Positions 54,667 to 64,000 are shown, counted from the stretch's first letter. The stretch is DNA of 64,000 nt from JAKAGZ01 sp964412105 (GCA_964412105.1 CAYPNM010000007.1:1-64000); one strand, 5' to 3'. The notes: a model not told the origin generated them from the letters alone. Translations and numbers: made by a program.

Positions 54667-54723
54667 TTTTTTGAAAGGATTTTGAAAATTTTATATCATA
54701 CTACATATTTGGATTGAAAATAA

Positions 54724-55359
54724 TCAGATAAGGCCCTCTTTAATTGCCTTTGCTACAGCTTCTGATTGTGAATGCACATGTAGTTTTTTATAGATATTTC
54801 TAAAATGAAATCGGACAGTTTCTATGCTGATAAAAAGTGAGTCAGCAATAGCTTTAAAATTATGACCCTCTACCAATCCTGTAAGAATTTCTTTTTCTCT
54901 CGGGGTCAGATCATAGTTGCCCTTCTGCGTTGAAGCAGGTTTCTTCTGGAAAAAATCAATTACTTTTCTGGCAATGTGTGAACTCATAGGTGCTCCGCCT
55001 TCATGTGCTTCTCTTATGGCTTCCAATAATTTGGAGGGAGGTGTCTTTTTTACAAGGTAACCACATGCGCCTGCACAAAGGGCATCGAAAATTAAATCAT
55101 TCTCTTCATAAATTGTTAATATTAAAATTGCCAATTCGGGAATCATAAGTTTCACTTTTTTAATACCTTCAATTCCGTTCATTCCTGGCAAACCTATATC
55201 CATTAACATAACATCGGGACTAAGTTTATTGATATTTTTGAGCATCGATTCACAATCAGAATAACAGGCAATGCAGTTATATCCTTCAGTACCGTTAATT
55301 AATATATTTAATCCCTCCCGGATGGAATCGTTATCTTCGACTACTATGACCTTAATCAT
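54724..55359 (-). CDS. NarL/FixJ-type response regulator
   Basis: The 211-residue protein has a full receiver domain (VVEDNDSIREGL, D54 in VMLMDIGLPGMNG, TIYEEND, GYLVKKTPPSKLL) and an intact LuxR-type helix-turn-helix (LTPREKEILTGLVEGHNFKA in part, SIETVRFHFRNIYKKLHVHS, EAVAKAIKEGLI). It is the likely partner of the histidine kinase that ends 31 bases upstream on the same strand, and the likely activator of the starch genes. The TACCT/AGGTA inverted repeats nearby are its best candidate targets (inference). The protein at 53946 is its divergent paralogue. Confidence 0.92.
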   Translation of the reverse strand: MIKVIVVEDNDSIREGLNILINGTEGYNCIACYSDCESMLKNINKLSPDVMLMDIGLPGMNGIEGIKKVKLMIPELAILILTIYEENDLIFDALCAGACGYLVKKTPPSKLLEAIREAHEGGAPMSSHIARKVIDFFQKKPASTQKGNYDLTPREKEILTGLVEGHNFKAIADSLFISIETVRFHFRNIYKKLHVHSQSEAVAKAIKEGLI

Positions 55360-55390
55360 TGGCGTACCTCAGATTAATTATTTTACAATT

Positions 55391-58300
55391 TTAAATAATA
55401 TTTCCGTTAAACTGAATCGTCGTCCCCTTACCTTTTTCCGACAAGATTGATAATGTACCGTTAATTGCTTTTGCTCTGCCTTTCATATTATTAAGCCCAT
55501 TCCCGGATGATTGAAAAGATTCCTCAAAACCAATTCCATCATCTTTTAAAGTCATTTCAAGCCTCCTGCCCTTTACTGAAGCGTCCAAAGTTATCTGCGA
55601 ACATTTACTGTGAGTAATGCTGTTATTTATTGCTTCCTTAAAAATCAAATAAAGATGTTGTCTGTGCTCCATTGAAAGCGATATTTTTTCCAGTTCCTTA
55701 ATGTTTTCTGATCTGAACGATATGTTTGTATAAGAGGATAATTCAGAGTAAGTATCCCGGAGCCTTAAAATTAAATCATAGAGAGAATCGCGTTTAGGAT
55801 TAACAAGCCATACTATATCACTCATACTATCTATAAGGTTTCTTGAATTATCACTGATCATTTTCAAACTTTTTTTAGTGATATCATCTGCAGAATCTAT
55901 TTTATGAGAAATTACCTCGCTGAGAATAGAGATTTCCGTTAGGCTTGAGCCTATATTGTCATGAAGATCTGCAGCAAGTTTTGCTCTTAATCTTTCAATC
56001 CCGATTAGGTTCTTTATCCTGTAATATATAATCAAGTAAATCATTCCGCCAATAGTAACAACAGCAGATAAAATGAACCACCAGGTCCTCCAAAAAGGAG
56101 GTGAAATTATAATAGCTAACTGTGTCCCGGTTTTGTTCCATATCCCATCATTATTTGAACCAATTACTTTAAAGGTATATTTGCCGGGATCCAAATTGGT
56201 ATATGTAACAAATCTTCGATTACCCGAATAAATCCAATCTTTATCAAAGCCTTCCATTTTATATGCATACCTGTTTTTATTAGGAGCGGAGTAATCTAGT
56301 GCTGAAAACTCAAAAGAAAATACATTTTGATTGTAGGACAGTTCAATTTTCTTAGTTAATGAAATAGCTTTTGAAAGCGGCGAGCCTTTGGCTCCAATTT
56401 CAACCGGCTGATTTAAAATCTTAAAATCTGTTATTACAACAGGCGGAATATGATCGTTATTTGTAAGTTCAGATGGATAAAAAGCATTAAAACCGCTTGT
56501 TCCGCCAAAGAATAACTCCCCATTGATGCCCTTGAATCCTGCTCCCCAGAAAAATTGGTTACTTTGTAATCCATCCATAACATCAAAATTCTTAAAAATC
56601 TCTTTTACCGGATTAAACATCGAAAGCCCGTTATCGGTACTTAGCCATAAATTACCTGAATTATCCTGCAGAATACAATAGATAACATTGCTCGCTAATC
56701 CCTGTTCCTGTCTGTAAGTTATGAATACCGGGTTTGCTGCATCTTTCTGATCGCTCAAAAGTTCATTTAAGCCGCCTCCATAAGTACCGAACCAGAGATT
56801 GCCTTTTGAATCCTTATATCCCGATATTACTCTGTTATCGCTTAAACTGTTTTTATTTTTCGGATCATTCCTGAATTTTTTAAATTTTACTGCTGACGGA
56901 TTTGATGTAGCATTTTTTCTTAGCTCAGAATCTAATCTATTTAGCCCGTCCCACGTCCCAATCCATAAATTACCATCTCTATCCTCAAATAGACACGACT
57001 GAACCTGATCACTGCTTAAGCTTCCTGGATCGTCCGGTCTATTCTGGAAAACTATAAAACGATTCTTTTTCCTGTCATAAAGATCTAGGCCCCCGCCTGT
57101 TCCGATCCATAATTGTCCATCGGAATCTTCATATATTGCTTGTACTATATTATTGTTCAGATAATTCCTCCCGGAAGAATTATTACTGTAATGGATAAAA
57201 CTAATATTTTTATTTGCTCTGGAGGAAATTGGTGTTATTGACCTGTTTAAACCCCCACCCCAGGTTCCTACCCATAAATAGCCTCTCTTATCTTTGTATA
57301 TGGCTGAGATTGAATTATCACTAAGGCTTTTAGTTTTATCAGGTTCGCTTTTATAATGAATAAATTTTTCCTTATTTGGTAATAGCTTTTCCAAACCGCC
57401 GCCAAGTGTTCCCACCCAAAGAGTTCCATTCTTCTCCTGGTAAATAGCACGGATAGTATTATAACTAAGGCTGTTATTATCGAATGGATCATGTTTATAG
57501 TTCTTAAATTTTATTTTTTCCTGGTTAAATTTCAAAACGCCTTCTTCTGCCGTCCCGATCCAAATAAGTCCTGAGCTGCCTTCAAAAAGCGAAAAGATAT
57601 TATTATTATTAATAAATCCTGAACGGGATAGCTCTGTATGCAGCCACTTAAATTTATTCGTACTTCGATCTAAAAAGTAAATTCCTTCTCCTGTCCCTAA
57701 CCATAATCTCTTTGATCTGTCCTCAATAATAGAATTAATTCTGTTACTTATAGTTCTTTTAAACGCAGGAGCGTTCATCAAATAGCGTCGAAAAGTCTTT
57801 TCCTTTTTATTGAATCTGTTTAACCCGTTTAACGTTCCAACCCAGATAGTTCCTTCATAATCCTGATAAATTGATAAAACAATGTTATTACTTAGACTAT
57901 TCGGATTATTCGGTTTATGTGAATAATTAATAAATCTGTTATGCTTATAATCATACATATCCAATCCACCGTCACTCCCAACCCACAGATCATCTGACCT
58001 ATCCTCATAAATTGCCAGAACAACATTATTGCTCAAGCTTTGTGGATTATTTGGATCATGGCGATAGTGAGTAAATCTCCCCTCCTTTACATTGAATTTA
58101 TCCAGCCCGTTCTCGGTTCCAATCCATAGAAATCCATTGTTATCTTCAAAGATTGCTCTGACATTATTAAAGATCAGGCTGTTATTATTATTTGGATTGT
58201 TTTTATATGTCGTAAACTTCTCAAGACTTCTATCAAACTTACAAATACCCCCGCTGTTTGTGCCAACCCATAAATTTCCATTTTTATCTTCATATACTGT

Positions 58301-58594
58301 CCAGATAAAATTGTCTGATATTGTGCTGCTGTCTTCCGGATTGTTCTTATAAACTGTAAAATTATACCCGTCATACCTATCAAGACCATCTTCTGTAGCA
58401 AACCACATAAATCCTTTGCTATCCTGAATGATTTGATGGACACTATTTTGGGATAGTCCATTTTCACTTAATAGTTGTGTGAAATTTACCTGATTAATCT
58501 GAGGATAAGCTCTAAATAAAAATCCGCATAAAATTACAAATAACGAAGAGGCTCTAATTGCGGATACTATTTTTTTAGGGGGTAGAAAAAACAT
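55391..58594 (-). CDS. Two-component propeller sensor histidine kinase
   Basis: The 1067-residue protein has a hydrophobic N-terminal signal (about 14-28, SSLFVILCGFLFRAYP). About a dozen beta-propeller repeats follow up to about residue 670, recognisable by DSKGFMWFATEDGLDRYD, EDKNGNLWVGTNSGG and similar W[FV]GT..GL units. Next are a Y_Y_Y domain (YKMEGFDKDWIYSGNRRFVTYTNLD in part, about 755-815), one membrane helix near 830-850 and a HisKA_3 kinase domain with AADLHDNIGSSLTEISILSE (H in LHD), EAINNSITHS and GNGLNNMKGRA. The periplasmic propeller should sense the oligosaccharide substrate and the kinase should signal to the NarL-type regulator encoded next. This architecture is typical of glycan utilisation loci. 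Confidence 0.93.
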   Translation of the reverse strand: MFFLPPKKIVSAIRASSLFVILCGFLFRAYPQINQVNFTQLLSENGLSQNSVHQIIQDSKGFMWFATEDGLDRYDGYNFTVYKNNPEDSSTISDNFIWTVYEDKNGNLWVGTNSGGICKFDRSLEKFTTYKNNPNNNNSLIFNNVRAIFEDNNGFLWIGTENGLDKFNVKEGRFTHYRHDPNNPQSLSNNVVLAIYEDRSDDLWVGSDGGLDMYDYKHNRFINYSHKPNNPNSLSNNIVLSIYQDYEGTIWVGTLNGLNRFNKKEKTFRRYLMNAPAFKRTISNRINSIIEDRSKRLWLGTGEGIYFLDRSTNKFKWLHTELSRSGFINNNNIFSLFEGSSGLIWIGTAEEGVLKFNQEKIKFKNYKHDPFDNNSLSYNTIRAIYQEKNGTLWVGTLGGGLEKLLPNKEKFIHYKSEPDKTKSLSDNSISAIYKDKRGYLWVGTWGGGLNRSITPISSRANKNISFIHYSNNSSGRNYLNNNIVQAIYEDSDGQLWIGTGGGLDLYDRKKNRFIVFQNRPDDPGSLSSDQVQSCLFEDRDGNLWIGTWDGLNRLDSELRKNATSNPSAVKFKKFRNDPKNKNSLSDNRVISGYKDSKGNLWFGTYGGGLNELLSDQKDAANPVFITYRQEQGLASNVIYCILQDNSGNLWLSTDNGLSMFNPVKEIFKNFDVMDGLQSNQFFWGAGFKGINGELFFGGTSGFNAFYPSELTNNDHIPPVVITDFKILNQPVEIGAKGSPLSKAISLTKKIELSYNQNVFSFEFSALDYSAPNKNRYAYKMEGFDKDWIYSGNRRFVTYTNLDPGKYTFKVIGSNNDGIWNKTGTQLAIIISPPFWRTWWFILSAVVTIGGMIYLIIYYRIKNLIGIERLRAKLAADLHDNIGSSLTEISILSEVISHKIDSADDITKKSLKMISDNSRNLIDSMSDIVWLVNPKRDSLYDLILRLRDTYSELSSYTNISFRSENIKELEKISLSMEHRQHLYLIFKEAINNSITHSKCSQITLDASVKGRRLEMTLKDDGIGFEESFQSSGNGLNNMKGRAKAINGTLSILSEKGKGTTIQFNGNII

Positions 58595-59377
58595 CCTGAA
58601 CTTTAAATTGTGCCTTTTTAGTATAATAATTTACAATTTTATTAATTCATAAAATAACTTTAAGGTAGTGTCCTGGAATTGTACATTTTTGGGTTCTTAC
58701 GATAATAATAATTTTACTTTTCCATATTATTCGTTTTTACAATAGCATAGTCAGGCATCAAAATTAAATTTGCAATCTTTATTGAGTTGATAATCCATTT
58801 TCCAATGCATCCGCTAAATTCGTAATAGTGAAAATAACCTTCTCCAGGAATATAATTGAAAACTCAAACCGAAATTATAAGACAAAACCCGGATAATTTT
58901 GAATCCCAAAACTGATCCGGTGGATAAGATGTAAAATTATTTAACTCTGGAAAACATTACTTTCTTTCAACTGCTTTACTGTTACTCTTCAAATACTATC
59001 TGAAAACGCTCTGAAAACGCTCTAATAACCATTCACTCGGCCTTTATAACTCATCGCGGCTCATCATTTTAATAGATAATACATATTGTATTGATATCTA
59101 AGGTACTTTCCCTGGCGTAATCATTCAACGACTTAACAAATCATTGAATTTTATATTGGCTGGAATAGGATACAACTTTAATGATGGGAAATGCTCGCAG
59201 GAAAAATCTAGGCATTTTGGGCATATACCGGCTTATAATCTTTAGGCATGCTACCTAAAATGAATCTATTAAAAGCTAAGACAATACAGGTTTTTTTGAT
59301 AAGAAAACGAAAAGAAAATAATTAATTTTATAAGACTAAAACTTTTCCAAAGCATATTTCCATAGAATTTTAGGATA
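58595..59377. other. 783-base gene-free stretch upstream of the sensor kinase
   Basis: It must hold the promoter of the kinase gene (start 58594). I see an AGGTAG half site at 58663-58668, similar to half of the regulon motif, and an 11-base tandem repeat (TGAAAACGCTC twice, 59001-59022). The rest is AT-rich with no open frame of note. Confidence 0.4.
59001..59022. repeat. Tandem 11-base repeat
   Basis: Two perfect copies of TGAAAACGCTC in tandem, about 410 bases upstream of the sensor kinase start. The unit is about one helical turn, which would suit side-by-side binding of a regulator; chance is also possible. Confidence 0.5.
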
Positions 59378-61827
59378 CTATTTAATCAAAATCATTTTTT
59401 TAGTAGAAATAAAATTATTCGTCCTGATTTGATAAAAATAAATTCCACTTGAAAGATTTGCTGCATTAAAGGTAATCTCATAAGTCCCGCTTTGCTGATA
59501 TTTATTAACCAGCGTTTTTATCTCTCTTCCAAGTATATCATAAATCCTGAGTGTTACATTACCCCCTGCAGGAATTTGGTATTTAATAATTGTGGAAGGA
59601 TTAAAAGGATTCGGATAGTTTTGAGAAAGTTTATATTCCTTAACAATTGTATTAGTATTCGACCTAACATCTAATAAAATATCCGCTTCAGGAGTAGGGA
59701 GTTTTTTTGTGGTATAAATGTGGAACTCTCCGGGAGCAAGCGATATTGATTGAGTAGTGCTCGCTACATCAATAGAATCTCCGGTAAAATAATCATACCA
59801 CGTACCGGTCTGGGCAAAATTGCCCTGTACTGTGTTTGAATAAACATCAAAACTGCCGATAATATTTACTTTCATAGTAGTGTCTGCAAACGTAATTCTT
59901 TTTATTGTGCCTGCGACCGCCATTGTTGCAGTGTCACTAAAAGTCGCATAATTTTCCTTTAAATAGATTAAGGCCTTCATGGTTTTATATAACTTAAGTC
60001 TAGCTGGATCAGAATAATAATCCCACTTTATCGGTTTATCACCAACACGTCCATTATAATTAATTGAGTAATCATAACCAAGTTCACCAAACTGCCAGAT
60101 CATCTTGGGACCCGGAATCAGGAAGAAAAACGCTGACGCTTCTTTAATTCTATTTAACCCAACACGCACATCTTTAATATTATACGTTCCCGCACTGTTA
60201 CCATATTGTTCATTCTTATACATTAATCTTTCTTCATCATGACTTTCCATATAGGTTACCAGACTCGGTTTTGGCCAACTCCTGTAAATGTAATATCCAG
60301 AGCTTAAATCAGAACCGGAAAATCCCATCGTAGCCTGGTTATAATTATAATTCATATTTCCCCAGGATAAAAATCCGAAATTAGATTCTGTCTGTTCTTC
60401 ACTATTAGCTACAAAATTTTCAAGAATTAATATTGATGAAGGATCTACCGTCCAAATTTGATTTGCAATTCTCTGCATAATTGCAATTCTTGAAGCATCA
60501 TAAGCTGAGCCATCATCAGGCGGTATAGGTACCGTATTTGTAAATCCTTTAGCAAAATCAAAACGATAACCATCAATATGAAATTGTTTTATCCAGTAAC
60601 TTGTTACTCTGTCTACATAATATTTTGTTTGCGGACTCTCATGATTAAAATCATACCCATAAGAATAACTCGGGTTTGGAGAAGTAATATTAAACCAGGG
60701 GTTATTTGCTGCCGGACGATTATTTTCAGAATCCCAGTAAAGTCTTACCATAGGGTTTGATCCATAAGCGTGATTTAGTACTATATCTAGTATTACAGCA
60801 ATACCCATTGAATGTGCCTTATCAATAAGAGATTTAAATTCATCTGGCGTTCCATAATATTTATCAAGTGCCATATGAAAACTTGGATTATATCCCCAGC
60901 TATCGTTTCCTTCAAACTCCATAACCGGCATAAATTCAATAGCATTTATACCAAGGTTTTTCAAATAATTTAATGTATCTTCAATAGTTTTATACCAGTG
61001 AGTGCTTACGAAATCCCTTACCAGTAGTTCATAAATAACAAGTTTGTCTTTATCAGGTTTTGTGAAATTTGTGGCCTGCCAGCTATAAGCCGGTACGGCA
61101 GTTTGTAAGGTTGAAACTATTTCGGAAGTTTTTCCGGTAGGATAGCTTTTTAAATTTGGATATACAATGTTGCCTGCGGGGGAAGAATTTATATATTGAT
61201 CATTATTTCCATCTAGAATCTTAGCAGAAAATGGATCGGCAATTCTGATTTGGCCATCAACAAAATATTGAAAAGCATATTCTGTATCCGCCGATACATT
61301 AAGATTAATCCACCAGATAACACTATCAGCAGTAACGGAATCTCTATTCATAAGATAGGCAGTATTTACTTCCCAGTTGTTAAAATCTCCAATTACATAA
61401 ACAAAACTTTTGTGAGGTGCAAATAACGCCAAGGTTACTTGCGTAGGATCAGTTTTATAATTTATCCCCAGTTCATTACCAGCAGGTAATGGGGAGTTCA
61501 CAATGGATGGATTAATCATGATTGCAAATCTTAGAGTATCGGTTAGAGTAGTTACATCATGCCCTACTATCACAACCTGATTTAATCCGGTTGAAAAGTC
61601 AGCCGCAATGAAACTATAATTTAATGAATCACCTGAAATCTGGCTTTTCTGCGTCCCGTTAACAAATAGTGAAATTGAAGAGTTGGTAGTTCCGAGTGCC
61701 GCAGCCTTCGCTATTATATTAACTGTATCTGTATTATTAACAAAAAGTGGAGAGCGAAGTGGATCATTGTAATGATTAGTAACTGATGGCTGATCCAGAA
61801 CTAAACTATAGGTTCCGGCCTGATATA
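59378..61827 (-). CDS. Exported GH13 alpha-amylase with T9SS sorting domain, 5' end in assembly gap
   Basis: The frame is open from the gap edge at 61827, so the GTG at 61573 is not the true start and the signal peptide is lost in the gap. The 816 visible codons begin YQAGTYSLVLDQPSVTNHY, a segment typical before starch-acting domains. An E-set/CBM48-like domain follows (VYVIGDFNNWEVNTAYLMNR), then a GH13 barrel with YLKNLGINAIEFMPVMEFEG, VILDIVLNHAYG, IDGYRFDFAKGFTN (nucleophile D), ILILENF (acid/base E) and YMESHDEERLMY (third carboxylate). The end is a T9SS sorting domain (QNYPNPFNPST, YDILGREI, SSGIYFYQI, KKMILIK). The enzyme should cut starch outside the cell. Confidence 0.87.
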
Positions 61828-61927
61828 NNNNNNNNNNNNNNNNNNNNNNNNNNNNNNNNNNNNNNNNNNNNNNNNNNNNNNNNNNNNNNNNNNNNNNNNN
61901 NNNNNNNNNNNNNNNNNNNNNNNNNNN
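61828..61927. other. Assembly gap (100 N)
   Basis: Exactly 100 N of unknown real length, cutting the 5' end of the GH13 gene at 59378-61827. The flanks share no sequence. Confidence 0.95.
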
Positions 61928-61959
61928 GTGGAAAATTATAATAATAGCGATTTAAAAAA

Positions 61960-61976
61960 TACCACCTGAACAGGTA
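61960..61976. promoter_or_regulatory. Candidate regulon operator, site 3
   Basis: On the minus strand TACCTGTTCAGGTGGTA. The core ACCTGAACAGGT (61964-61975) is a perfect inverted repeat with a 2-base centre. It lies between the transporter stop and the gap in which the GH13 gene starts, in the expected promoter position for that gene. Confidence 0.55.
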
Positions 61977-62063
61977 GGTTTTAAGGATGGACAATTTACA
62001 ATTCAAAATTTATAATTTACAACTAATTACAGTTGTAAATTATAAATAATTAATTCTAAATTA

Positions 62064-63575
62064 CTAGGCCTTGACTTCGTCCACATCATTAACAAACATT
62101 ACCAGAATTCCGGCAAGTATCATTGAAAATCCGCCGAGTATAATAGCATAAATTGCATCTCCGCCAAACAAGTGTTTTACATACCAGCCTAGAATTGCCG
62201 CAGCTGTGATTTGCGGAATTACAATAAAGAAATTGAATATTCCCATATAAACCCCCATTTTCTCCGCTGGAAGTGCGCCGGCTAAAATTGCGTAGGGCAT
62301 TGCAAGTATTGAAGCCCACGCCAGGCCAATACCAAGTTCTGAAATTAGAAGAATATTGGGATCTTTAATTATATAAAATGACAGGAAAGCAAGCCCTCCA
62401 AAAATTAGACTTATCATATGAACTGTTTTTCTATTTGTCTTTTTTGCAAGCCACATTATAACAAAAGCCATTACGGCAGCAAAGCCATTATATACAGCCA
62501 TTAAAACTCCAACCCAATCTGCGCCTTTATTATATAACTCGCTCGTAGGATCAGTAGCTCCGTAGATATGATGAGTAACGGCAGGTGTCGTATAAATCCA
62601 CATTGCAAATAAGGCAAACCATGAAAAGAACTGAACAATTGCAAGTTGTTTCATGGTTTTTGGCATTTTATAAAAATCATTGAAGACGACTACTAAACCG
62701 CCCTGTGTGTTTCCACCCTTGGTTATTAATCCAACAAATATTTCCAGCAGGCCGAATATTATAGCACCCATAAATAAAACGTACAAACCATAATCAGTTT
62801 CATTCAGAACAAAATAAAGAATAATCGAACCAATTAATCCGATGAGGGTCCAGATTGCACCAGCTTTAAAGAACTGATCGGCCCTTACGTTACCTGTATG
62901 ATCTCCCCTATCTAATTGTCGTCCTTCTGATTCGGAATATTTTTTCAATTCCTCCGGTGAATATTCTTTAGTACTAAATACTGTCCATAATACAGCTAGT
63001 AAAAATATAGCACCGCCGATATAAAAAGAGAATTTAACAGATTCAGGAATCTCACCGGCAGCAGCAGTGTTTGAAATTCCAAACCAGTTTGTCATCATAT
63101 ATGGAAGAGCAGAAGCAATTATAGCGCCCGTTCCTATAAAAAAACTCTGCATGGAAAAACCAATAGTCCTTTGTTCGGACGGAAGCATATCGCCGACAAA
63201 TGCACGGAAAGGTTCCATGGAAATGTTAATCGAGGCATCCATTATCCAAAGCATTCCCGCTGCCACCCAAAGTACAGGTGAATTGGGCATAACAAATAAA
63301 GCAGCAGATGCTAATATAGCACCAGTTAAAAAATAAGGTCTTCTTCTTCCTAATCTTCCCCACGTCTTATCACTCATATGACCGATGATCGGCTGAACAA
63401 TTAATCCGGTGACAGGAGCTGCAATCCATAGAATCGGAATATCATCAATCTTTGCACCTAGTGTTTCAAAGATTCTGCTTACGTTTGCGTTTTGCAAAGC
63501 AAAGCCGAATTGAATTCCTAAAAATCCAAAACTCATGTTCCAGATCTGCCAGAAACTGAGACGTGGTTTATTCAT
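62064..63575 (-). CDS. MFS/GPH sugar transporter, SLC45-like (maltose/maltodextrin importer)
   Basis: The 503-residue protein has about twelve membrane segments. It shows the SLC45/GPH family start SFWQIWNMSFGFLGIQFGFA, loop 2-3 motif GHMSDKTWGRLGRRRPYFL, SINISMEPFRAFVGDMLP and the internal QRTIGFSMQSFFIGTGAIIA (in part). Members import sucrose, maltose or other oligosaccharides with protons or sodium. Between two GH13 genes and inside the Sus-type locus it most likely takes maltose or maltodextrins from the periplasm into the cytoplasm. Candidate operator site 4 lies 91 bases upstream, shared with the divergent GH13 gene. Confidence 0.9.
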   Translation of the reverse strand: MNKPRLSFWQIWNMSFGFLGIQFGFALQNANVSRIFETLGAKIDDIPILWIAAPVTGLIVQPIIGHMSDKTWGRLGRRRPYFLTGAILASAALFVMPNSPVLWVAAGMLWIMDASINISMEPFRAFVGDMLPSEQRTIGFSMQSFFIGTGAIIASALPYMMTNWFGISNTAAAGEIPESVKFSFYIGGAIFLLAVLWTVFSTKEYSPEELKKYSESEGRQLDRGDHTGNVRADQFFKAGAIWTLIGLIGSIILYFVLNETDYGLYVLFMGAIIFGLLEIFVGLITKGGNTQGGLVVVFNDFYKMPKTMKQLAIVQFFSWFALFAMWIYTTPAVTHHIYGATDPTSELYNKGADWVGVLMAVYNGFAAVMAFVIMWLAKKTNRKTVHMISLIFGGLAFLSFYIIKDPNILLISELGIGLAWASILAMPYAILAGALPAEKMGVYMGIFNFFIVIPQITAAAILGWYVKHLFGGDAIYAIILGGFSMILAGILVMFVNDVDEVKA

Positions 63576-63665
63576 TGATGTGATCCTTCTCTTATATGGA
63601 AAGCCTTTTTTAAATCACAGTGAATATAATAAATTATTTTAAAGCTTGAGACATTAATTAAATAA

Positions 63666-63681
63666 CTACCTGTTTAGGTAG
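63666..63681. promoter_or_regulatory. Candidate regulon operator, site 4
   Basis: CTACCTGTTTAGGTAG: a perfect 6-base inverted repeat (CTACCT/AGGTAG) around 4 bases, in the 160-base divergent promoter region between the transporter (start 63575) and the GH13 gene (start 63736). It matches site 3 at nearly all positions. Confidence 0.6.
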
Positions 63682-63735
63682 GTCAATTATTATTAATGAG
63701 TTCTTATATTTCTTGTCCATTTAAGGGAGCTTTCT

Positions 63736-64000
63736 ATGTTTAAAGAATACAATAAAAATTTTATCAGCTTAGTTGTTTTACTTTTTATTCTTTCCACTTC
63801 ATCAACTCTATTTGCACAAAAGACTACTACGGTTAAACATCCAGACTGGAGTAAAAATGCTTCCATATATGAAGTGAATATAAGACAATTCACACCTGCG
63901 GGAACATTTAAGGCTTTCCAAAAACATTTACCTGAAATAAAAAAGTTGGGGATTGATATTCTTTGGCTAATGCCCATAAATCCAATAGGAAAATTAAACA
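63736..64000 (+). CDS. Start of an exported GH13 alpha-amylase-family protein (3' end outside window)
   Basis: The first 88 codons of a gene running off the window. MFKEYNKNF is followed by a hydrophobic stretch SLVVLLFILSTSSTLFAQ, a clear signal peptide. The GH13 entry comes next: HPDWSKNASIYEVNIRQFTP, and KKLGIDILWLMPINPIG, the first conserved strands of the barrel. AAGGGAG at 63723-63729 is a good ribosome-binding site six bases before the ATG. It is divergent from the transporter gene and shares the candidate operator at 63666. It is probably a further periplasmic or exported amylase of the same locus; catalytic residues lie beyond the window. Confidence 0.85.
   Translation, partial: MFKEYNKNFISLVVLLFILSTSSTLFAQKTTTVKHPDWSKNASIYEVNIRQFTPAGTFKAFQKHLPEIKKLGIDILWLMPINPIGKLN

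Noticed and set aside
61571..61573. GTG as start of the GH13 gene
   Set aside because: Coding sequence clearly continues upstream in the same frame to the gap edge, so this is an internal valine codon.
1..64000. CRISPR arrays, tRNA or rRNA genes, insertion sequences, exosortase system
   Set aside because: I looked for regular repeats with spacers, cloverleaf-like sequences, transposase motifs and exosortase partners of the FemAB/HprK-like genes and saw none.

Overview
The window is AT-rich and comes from a Bacteroidota-like bacterium, most probably of the Ignavibacteria group (inference). The signs are four secreted proteins ending in type IX secretion (T9SS) C-terminal sorting domains of the 'NYPNPFNP...SSGIYFY...KKM' style, a SusC/SusD/SusE outer-membrane system, a propeller-type sensor kinase, and few strong Shine-Dalgarno sites. 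I see no rRNA, tRNA, CRISPR array, insertion sequence or phage gene. Three runs of exactly 100 N (45117-45216, 53253-53352, 61828-61927) are scaffold gaps and affect the gene models beside them.

Region 1 (1-1865, + strand): the tail of a T9SS-exported protein, then an unrecognised protein made of two copies of a cysteine-rich domain.

Region 2 (1915-41402, all - strand): a large surface-polysaccharide locus. Read in transcription order it begins with a PAS histidine kinase, an NtrC-type sigma-54 activator and a lone CheW-like protein. Next come a sugar-nucleotide set (aminotransferase, oxidoreductase, hexapeptide acetyltransferase; WbpE/WbpB/WbpD-like), the initiating polyprenyl-phosphate sugar transferase, the Wza-like export protein and the Wzc-like tyrosine autokinase, closed by a clear terminator at 29576-29610. 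Downstream lie decoration and assembly genes: three CelD/FemAB-type acyltransferases, two sulfotransferases, two polysaccharide deacetylases, GT2, GT4 and DUF354 transferases, a flippase, an O-antigen ligase/polymerase, a UDP-GlcNAc 2-epimerase, an ATP-grasp ligase, a thymidylate-kinase-like and an HprK-like P-loop protein. Embedded in this stretch is the most unusual part of the window: a phosphoenolpyruvate mutase next to a D-2-hydroxyacid dehydrogenase, and a pyruvate kinase barrel fused to a complete ATP sulfurylase, the latter flanked by two paralogous secreted endonuclease/exonuclease/phosphatase-fold proteins. A polysaccharide carrying sulfate and perhaps phosphonate groups is a reasonable hypothesis.

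Region 3 (42856-64000): a starch/maltodextrin utilisation locus. It has four GH13 genes (two separated only by an N gap, one cut at its 5' end by another gap, one running off the window end), SusE, SusD and SusC, an SLC45/GPH-type sugar transporter, a two-component-propeller histidine kinase and two NarL-type response regulators. Four related TACCTG...AGGTA inverted repeats lie beside the SusC leader region, one response regulator, a GH13 gene and the divergent transporter/GH13 promoter. I propose them as the operator of this regulon. SusC/D/E would bind and import oligosaccharides released by the exported amylases, the transporter would bring them across the inner membrane, and the hybrid sensor with its regulators would sense them.
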